The notes under the pieces were generated by a model. That model was not told where the DNA came from. It made no database searches and worked only from the letters and a program-made list of their open reading frames with translations. Source: Acanthococcus lagerstroemiae (taxonomy: Eukaryota > Arthropoda > Insecta > Hemiptera > Eriococcidae). Taken from it: a stretch of 64,000 nucleotides of DNA. The number at the start of each line of letters is the position of its first letter. The stretch's first letter is position 1. This document shows positions 49,701-58,700 of this stretch, piece after piece. Position numbers and translations under genes: made by a program. The stretch spans positions 379,134-443,133 of the forward strand of contig CM063110.1 of assembly GCA_031841125.1 (NCBI GenBank). The letters are read 5' to 3'.

Positions 49701-52700
49701 CTGAAAACGCAGCCTGTCTCTTCTCACTCTCAAAGAAGAACACTGCATGGGATTGGACAACCGAATGCCAGGAGGCATTCGAGGCAATCAAAAATAAGCT
49801 TGCAAAATGCACCCTGAATGCGCACCCAGATATCAACAAGCCATTTTACCTCATGACAGATGCTTCCCTTATTGGAGTAGCAGGTGCCCTATATCAACTC
49901 AGCTCACTTGCTAACCCAGCAGATGAAGAAGAAAACTATCCGGTACCCATCTCATTCATGTCAAGGGTTCTCAGTAAAGCTGAAAAGAATTACACCGTCA
50001 CCGAACTGGAGCTCTTAGCAATTGTCTACTGTTTGAAGAAGACGTACTACTGGTTACTAGGGCGCAAAGTAATTGTATTTACTGACCATGCCTCACTACA
50101 ATTCATCAATCAACCGCAGACATATTTATCAGGCCGCCTCAACAGATGGCTTATTTTTCTTAACTTCTTCAACATCGAAATCCGTTACATTAAAGGCAGC
50201 AAAAACAAAGTGGCGGATGCATTATCTCGTTTTCACAGATCAGTAGTCCAACTTCCATCAATCAGCGAAGCGATGTTGGAATATTTTGGAGTGGAAGTAC
50301 CAGCTACGTTGGTTCACATCACCAAGAACCTTGTTTCATTCCAGCGGAGTGACTACACTCTCATGCCGATCCTCGATCAGTGTCTTAAAAACAAAGACTA
50401 TAAATTTGGTTGCTATTGGTATCATGAACAGTCACTTCTACTTTATCGAGTAGCAGAAAACGTCTATAGACCAGTATACCCGAAGATGTACAGACAAGAC
50501 CTTATCGATTTCTACCACAGATATTATGGTCACCTTAGTGCGTTTAAATCATACACCGTTATTAGGAGAGAATTTACCTGGCCGCAAATTCAAAAGGACG
50601 TTAGAAAATTCTGCATTAGATGCCGAGAATGCAATATGGCTAAACCCTGTAGAAATGTCAGATATGGTGATTATCATCCAGTTACAGCTGAGAATAAGCT
50701 GGACCTAGTAGCTTGTGATTTCAAACAAGGTTTACCCCCTAGCAATTTTGGTTTACAACACATTCTCGTATTTAAGGATATCTATACCAAATACGTTTAT
50801 CTCTGCGCAACAAAGACAGTTGGTGTAGATAGCGCAATACGAGCAGCCGAAAAATTCCTGAAAGATTGTGGCACCCCTAAAGCTATCCTCAGCAATAACG
50901 CCGCCGCTTTTACATCTGGAAAATGGAACAAATTCTGGAAGAATAAAGGCGTAAAGGTTTGTCACACTGCCAGTTACAACCCAGGATCAAACCCAAGCGA
51001 AGCAACTATGAGTCAAATCAACGACCTAATAAGGCTTCATAGAGCACAGAATCAACAGAATTGGCTAAGTGTCTTAAAGGACATCGAGCTACGAATAAAT
51101 TCCATAGAACACAGCGTGACAGGGAAGGCTCCAATGGAATTGTTCAAAGACAGGAGTCCACCACCCTTACTGCTACATCATGTGGAAGAATATTGTAGTA
51201 CCGACCTGCTGAATAATTCGGTAAGTGACGCACTGGAAAAGAACCGAGAATACCAGACTAAAAAGCATGAGAAGAAAAAGAACTCTCGAAAATATAACCC
51301 TGGAGACTACGTGTATGTGAAGCAGCATCACCTATCAAATCGACTCAATAACTTTAATGCTAAATATGCATCAAAGTTTGCGGGACCATACAAAGTTGTC
51401 CGGGAAGTATCACCCAATAACTACGAGTTAACACTAGTAGAGAATGAAAATGAAGTTATTCGGCGAAATATCAAAGAACTGAAACCTGCAGATGCCGAAA
51501 TAATTGAAGATGGCCCCTTGGAGCTTGACATCCTGTACCAGTAAAAAACAGCTGAACAAGATATCAGGGCTAGTAATACCACTTAGAGCGGATTTCCTAA
51601 ATACCCATTCGTCTATTAATTACACTCCCAACTCCTCCCCTCTTCCTGACTGTAGCGTCTCACTATGTCGACCAGATTTGCGCGGCAATTGGAAGCACGT
51701 GCGTTTTAAACCTGCACGTATTAGGAAACATGCTGACTCTCGACCAATGACAGAGGAGAATGAAACACCATGTGTTTTCAACCCCGAAGGCGTAACGCAA
51801 CTGTTCCAGATAACGCTCCGTGTATACCTATTTAGGTATAAGATTGTAAATACTTATTCTTGTGTAGTTTAGCCCCTATCACAACCTGATGGTAAATAAT
51901 AACACCATAAGTTGCGGCACTATGTAAGATAAAGAGTCGACAGCGATAACTCGCCCATCTCTAAATCTAAGTGCTGTGCAAAGAGGTACTAGGCCTCACG
52001 ACTGTTTTAATAACGTAAAGAAAAAGATAAAGTTCAAAGTGATATGCTTTCTATTTGTGTACTGTGCTCTATGACTAACATCTTTTGTTCAACTTTACGG
52101 ATCCTATGCAGTATCTTCCTGGCTTTCCGGTAACGCCTGCGACTGGTAGAGCCTCGTAGTGAGGTGCCCTCGACCGTCTCCGATGTGGTCTCAGCAGAGA
52201 CCGTGCTTCCGCTCTGATGAAACTCCACATGAGTTACCTGGTGTGACCTCTCCTGCTCCGTCTCTCGCTTCCATTCCTCTTCCATAAAGGTAATGGAAGT
52301 AAAAGGGAGTTTCTCCCTGACTTTCAGATGGATGTCAGTCCTGTTTCCGCTGTTATCCATGTGAGATGCCGCCATGTTGTTTTTCTAATTCTGGATGTCT
52401 GCTAGATAATTTCCTGTATAATTCTTATCTCATTTCACTCGCTTATTTACTCTTCTGCTACGCACTTTATCTGCGAGTAGTATAATACACTTGCGAACTG
52501 GACTACCTGCTCTACTCTTTCCAAATGTATTTAATATATTTTCCTTCCTTATCTTATATTGTTATTATGTTATTTCATATGTTCTTGCATTGTACAGTTC
52601 TATATTTATTGATTTTCGTTAATGTCTTGTTAGTTTAAGAAGTAATTTTAAGTCATTGATGTGTAACACCTACAACTTTCATATATGATTGTTTGAAGTT

Positions 52701-55700
52701 TTTTTGTTTATTTATTTATTTATTTATATCCTATTGCTGTAATAATTAACGACATTTTAACTATGTGTATAGTATTTATTTTTAAGCCTATTCAAAATCC
52801 ATTAACGTATTATGGAAATGCCTTCGAATTATGTCCCTTTTTGAATGATAGTATAAATTGATCATTCATATTCTCTTGTTGTACATATGTATATAATTTA
52901 TATTATTTTTTTGTATCAAATGTTCAATAAATGAGTGACTAATCTGTTCCCCGAAATCCATTGTCTTCTTGAAGAAAATCTCATAGACAGTAGTGTTTCA
53001 CAACCGTATATGTGATTTTCTGGGGGGGCTAATGTGACAGGTGGAGCTCTGACTCCACAATTTCTTGAAACCAAAATTAGTTCTTCGCAAAACTATGTTG
53101 CGATCTCTTTGAAGCGCTCAGAAAGAAAGAATTAATCACTCATTTATCGACATTCGAACTCGTTTCCGTTGTGTCGCAATATGACCATTGATACTCATAG
53201 ATAATGTACGCTGCTATGTATATATAATATCATTTTTCTTATTTAATAACTTACTGAATTCCAAATACCGATGTACGGACACATTATACTACTTGTATTC
53301 GATATCATCGCTTCTTTCATTTATGTTTGGATCAGTTGACTATTGACAGTTTTTTTATATATATTTAGTAGCTGCTGGTGGGCGAGTTATCGCTTTTCGC
53401 AGGCAGTGAAAGATATTTTGCACACAGGCTTAATTCAGTTACTGGCGGGCGAGTTATCGCTTTTCGCCGGGACTGAATTCGTCGAGAGCCTCGCAGGGGG
53501 AGCGGTGAAAGATCCACCACCCCTTGTGGATAAGAGACTAAAATTGGACTTTATAATTTCTGCTTCTGTAATAATGATCGCCTTTATGGCTTAAATACGA
53601 TTTAGAGTAGTGGTAGGATGGACTGCCGTGGTTTTGACCCCGGTGGTACCGGACAGGGAGATGGGCTTACTTCTATTTAGCAAATTTAAAGATGATCTGG
53701 CTAATTAATGTGTGGAGTTATGGAGTAGTATGAGTTCTTTGTCATATGGAGTAATCTACCTGTCATAGAAGATGACTGCTTATTTTCAGATTTCATTAGT
53801 TGACTATTCTGCATCGTTCCTACTGTTTTGAGGAGATGTACCCCCTTTCAATTGTCTATGCTCTGAGTCCAACTAGCTATGTGCTATGTTTACTCACTAT
53901 GATGATACCTGTTCATAGGAATATCACCTGACTCACCAAAGTTGCGGTGGAGCAGGTCGAAGTAGGGTTATTAACAGTTTTATTCCCAACTCTCAATCAT
54001 ACCTTTTTCCTTATTTACCCCTTCCCCCCGGGAATTCTGTCCGAGAGTGTTGGCAATGAGCTTGTACTCTGCCCCCTCGGTGGTCCACGTAATCCTGCTG
54101 ATAAATACCACGATTCGTGTAGACTTGATCCTGATGTCGAATTTTCCATCACGATCCAGAGCTGTTATTAACTCCGAAAAGCCACTAGTGTTACTCCACA
54201 ATACTAGAAGTGTTTCTTGTTATATACCTATGAACTAATATCTGAATAGAAGACCGTGTGGTAGATTGTCCTTCTAGGGCATCTACACCACGTTAAACAA
54301 AAACATTTTTTTTTTTTAGTGAACGTGTTCAAACCCCTTCGGCTGCTGGCCCTAGGATCCGGGCACACGTCTCAATGTTTCATTTGTTAACATATTAACA
54401 GTATCTAATTTGTGTATCGTTATTATAATAATTTCAATGATCAATTAAAATCAGTGTCATGCAAAGCGTTTTGCCATATTATTTCAAAGAGACGTTTCGA
54501 ACCAGGGGCTATGTTCTAGCCCCCGAGGGTCCCCCAGTGGGGACCACCTTGTCGATCACAGATTACTCTCTCAATGGCTGATGGTGATCATCCACTACAA
54601 ATACACGCCAATCTTATTCACGACTAATGTATTGATTTTTTCATAATGTATAGAAAAATGATCCTACAACTACATTATAGACACAACTCACTGCTAGATC
54701 CTGATACTGATACACCGGATGGTTCACTAGTTGCAATTATTGGTGATGGTTCACTAGTTGCAATTATTGGTGATGGTTCACTAGTTGCAATTGTTGGTAA
54801 TGGTTCACTGGTTGCAATTGTTGGTGATGGTTCACTGGTTGCAATTGTTGGTGATGGTTCACTGGTTGCAATTGTTGGTGATGGTTCACTAGTTGCAATT
54901 ACTGGTGATGCTCCACCTGAGTGAAATACACAGACCAGCATTACTAAAGTAAATTTAATTGCAGGCTCAATATAAAAATAAAACATAAAAATTAATAGTT
55001 TAATCATTCTAAAATTTTTGCAATTTGTCAATGTACAATACTTATGAGCCCAAACAGGGGCTGTGAAAATTACAGAAATATGATGGTGGAAGGGAGGCCT
55101 ATATAAGGTATATTTGCGTACAGACGTTTCTTTAGCTTCCTCCCTCAGAATGCACTTTGCGCCCAGCATTGCATACAGCCAAGGCAGTAAGATATGGAGC
55201 TGGCACACGTTAAGTGTAAAAATGCAGCCATCTAACAACTAATTTATAATGCTAAAGAATGTAGGAATGACAGTTGCGCAAATTATCGTGAGTACATTTC
55301 CAGAAATCAGGTATCCTTACTAGACATATAGTGTTCAATTTTCTGTGAATAGACAAAATAAAAGGCCTACATGTGTGCCAAATATTGTTACTGGAACTAG
55401 GGTAAGAAACAAAGATTAGGTCTTTTGCCCAAGGTTACGTTCCTAATATTACTGTGTTCAGATGCACTCTACTAGCGAGTTTTATTAAGGTGCAGAATTT
55501 ACTTTTCCTGGCATCTTCAATAGTATTGTTATTGTTGTTATCTTCATCGTCATCAAAGTACACCTGGACATAGCCGCGGCCACTTTTTTCAGCAGGACCT
55601 TTCAGAAATGAAAATCATTATCATGCTTGCAGTACACAATATACTGACAATGTTATACACCACAGAACAAATTCCTTAGTAAATGGCAAATTAAAATATA

Positions 55701-58700
55701 AATTTCAAAGATGGGGAGCAATCCCCCCCCCCAATTTTAATTTGAGTATTTGATATCTCGCAGCATTAGCTGAATAATCAAGTATTGTTTGGTTTTTCTA
55801 TCACCACAATGTATACAAGCATTGTGGTAATTCACCTTACTTATTAATGATAGAAAATGAATAATGTTTACATTTGATCCTCCTGTATCAGTTATAAGTA
55901 CATTGGTTGTATGTAGTCTATACCACTACTTACTGACCAATTCTGTAGCCTGTGGTAACATACCAGTTAGTGCTAATTCTTCAGCCTCTTTTTCAATAGA
56001 ACCTAAAGAGGTGATGCTGTTATCCGTGTCTGTGACCGCTTCATCTTCTTCTTCTTCTTCAACATTCATAGTTTTTCTAATATATTCTTCGACATCTAAC
56101 AATGAAAATCAAAGTACCTATCTGATTACCTATACATATACTTTGCTAGTGACATACCTGTCAGGCATATAATTAAATGGTTGAATTCTCATCGGAAAAA
56201 TTATCTTATGACTAAATCTGTATCAACTCTTGACTAACCTGCGTCAGTCATTTCGTTTAGATTCTTCGTCTGGAAGCCCATTTCAAGGTTCAGCAACATT
56301 GCTGGAACTTTATTAAATTTTGCAGTTCCAGTTCTCATGTGCTGCAGGTATTCTTTTTCTTGGACAATTCCTAGATGGCCTTGAATGGATGCCAACCTAT
56401 GCATTCCAAAAGACATACACTTCACCTAACAAGTAGTGTTGGCACATAAAGATACACCTATGTATAAGTATATTAGATAATTACAGCTTCATTTCCAACT
56501 CTGACGCATTCATCCACAGCATTTCAGTCGCCATGTATTTCCTAAGGCGACCGGCAGTTAGTCGTTTCGGATCTTGCCCACTCTCTGTCACCATCTGCCG
56601 CATTGCTTTATATCCATTGTCGTGGAACTTTTTCTCCCCACGGATTGCAAATACATAACGATTCCCCTGCAGCTCTGGGAATTTAAGTCGTACCTGCAGA
56701 ATCTTCTTAATAGCCTTAATTGTTCTTGGGAATAATATAGCTAAGACGACTTCATTGCTCGAACTTTTACCTAAATATTATCAACATCCATTCTATTAAT
56801 TTATTTCGCATTACAATTTTTACCTACATCTCTAAATGAGCATCTTTCCCTATGGTAGAAATCTTTGATTCGCATTTTGGCTACTTCGCCACTCCTTCTT
56901 TGGTTGAAGGATGTCAACCGCGCCAGTGTTACTCTGTAACAAAGTGTGATACTTACTACATGACTACTACACCTACAGCTAAAGTAACTAGACTACAAAT
57001 TATGTGAAACTATCTCTGTATGCAACATGAATGCATTTATAAAGTGACATACAGCACTCGTTGTATACCTATACCAATGTTTGCACAAATATTTATATTG
57101 CAGTTGTGTTGATATAGAAAATTGTAAGGAGAGGGGTAGGTAAAGAAAATGGGCAAACCTAGTGAATAAATTTAAAAAATTTATAAAAATGTATACGAAA
57201 AAATTTTCTCTAGGAGCTAATTGGGATAATCTATTTTCCTGATCCCTCTATATCTACACCTTATTGTGACTAAACACAGTAAAATTGACCCGTAATGCTT
57301 GTACACTGCATGCATGTATTTATGTTGATTTATAATATGTATTACGTATGTATTTATATTTATAGTAGAGACAATGTACCTGCACAGTGTTTTGTAATCC
57401 GTGTATGTACGAATTTTTTTTTTCAGATGTTCTTCTAAACGCGCATTCAAGAATTCGTTGAATTTTGATAACTCCTGGCATGTTGGAATTTCATTTTTCT
57501 TATTTAAATTCTTATGCAAATTGGCTGCCCGTACTGCAGGCAAAATCATATTGAACCAATTATCGAGAAAATGGTTCTGCACCGTTTGCATGTATTGGAA
57601 ATCCTTGACGCGTCTTGTTGTAGAACATAACATTTTCAAAACGCTACCTATAAATACATGTGAAATAAATACCTACTGACTTATACAATAACAATAAGCA
57701 ATATGAATTTATTCTTTTGGAACCATTGATTTGCGAATAATTTCCTGACCTAGAAGTTTTCTCAGATTTTTCACAGCATCTGGCGCTTTCCACTCATGAC
57801 CAAATTTTCTCCCCACTCCAACAACATGATCAAGAAGCTCCGGCTTAAAAGAATCTTTTAAGCTTAGATCAGGTAGTTCAGAGACAATCCGGAAAAACCT
57901 GAGGTATCTCGCCAAATTTCGCATGTCCTGGCGAATATTTGCAACCTTATCTTGTTGCGTATGATCCTCTAGATCTCCATCAAAATCCAAGACGTTATAT
58001 TGCTGTACGGCTTTCAGTTTCCTCTCACCCCATTTGATTATTGTAGGTTCGTTAAGGAGTATCACCGCGTCTTCATCATCCCTTTAGGAAACGGTAAACA
58101 GTGCCAATATAATAGTGAAGTGACACATTCCATACTACATTAGGAAGGTGATGGGAAAATGGTATGAGACTTCTCATTTTATCACAGGCCCAAGATAGCT
58201 GTTGGTAGGATATTGCTAGGTAGTAAGGTTTCAAGGGTTGTCTTACTGGAAATAGTAAATCCTTGAGATATAAATATTTCCATAATGAAAATATACTATT
58301 AACTGAGTGTATGATGTACTTACTGCAAGCTGCCAAGTGCATCTGAAAGCTCTTTGCTGACTACCAAATGCAAATTCCATTCTTTTGCCGATGGTCTTAA
58401 AATGGGAACTTTTGTGCCAGTTGGCTTGTCAGCTTTATACTGTGCCACACACTGATGTCGGCTCAGACATGATTGGAGTACATGTGTTTGCAATGCAAAC
58501 AAGGTACCAATGCACTTTCCTCCACTCTCACGCCATGTTTCTTATACTTGGGAATGAAATCCTGTACATCCTTTTCTTTTGCTAAATGAAGCCGCATATT
58601 AACTTTTATGTTTCCTCTGGCCGTTAGACGACTGAGTATTGCTTTCCTTGCCTGTCGGTCATTCTTCTTGGCTAGATCTAACATCTCCGGCTCGTTTTTA

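Larger units (their letters stand above)
36596..54374 (+). mobile_element. Young Ty3/gypsy LTR retrotransposon (17.8 kb with nested insertion)
   Basis: Bounded by TG...CA long terminal repeats and a 4-bp ATGT duplication. Order inside: LTR, primer-binding site, gag, start of a second ORF, a 6.66-kb DNA-transposon insertion, the rest of that ORF, protease-reverse transcriptase-RNase H-integrase, a ~1.5-kb 3' region with an antisense ORF, polypurine tract, LTR. No envelope gene was seen. Without the nested insertion the element would be about 11.1 kb. It lies antisense within an intron of the recombinase gene. Confidence 0.93.

Noticed and set aside
56229..56425. Longer version of exon 8 starting at the TTGTTAG acceptor
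   Set aside because: Joining exon 7 to this acceptor produces a stop at the junction. The acceptor at 56397-56398 keeps the frame and gives the expected QGH to Tyr spacing.
57401..57679. Plus-strand frame of 92 codons
   Set aside because: It is the opposite strand of exon 5 and has no family resemblance.
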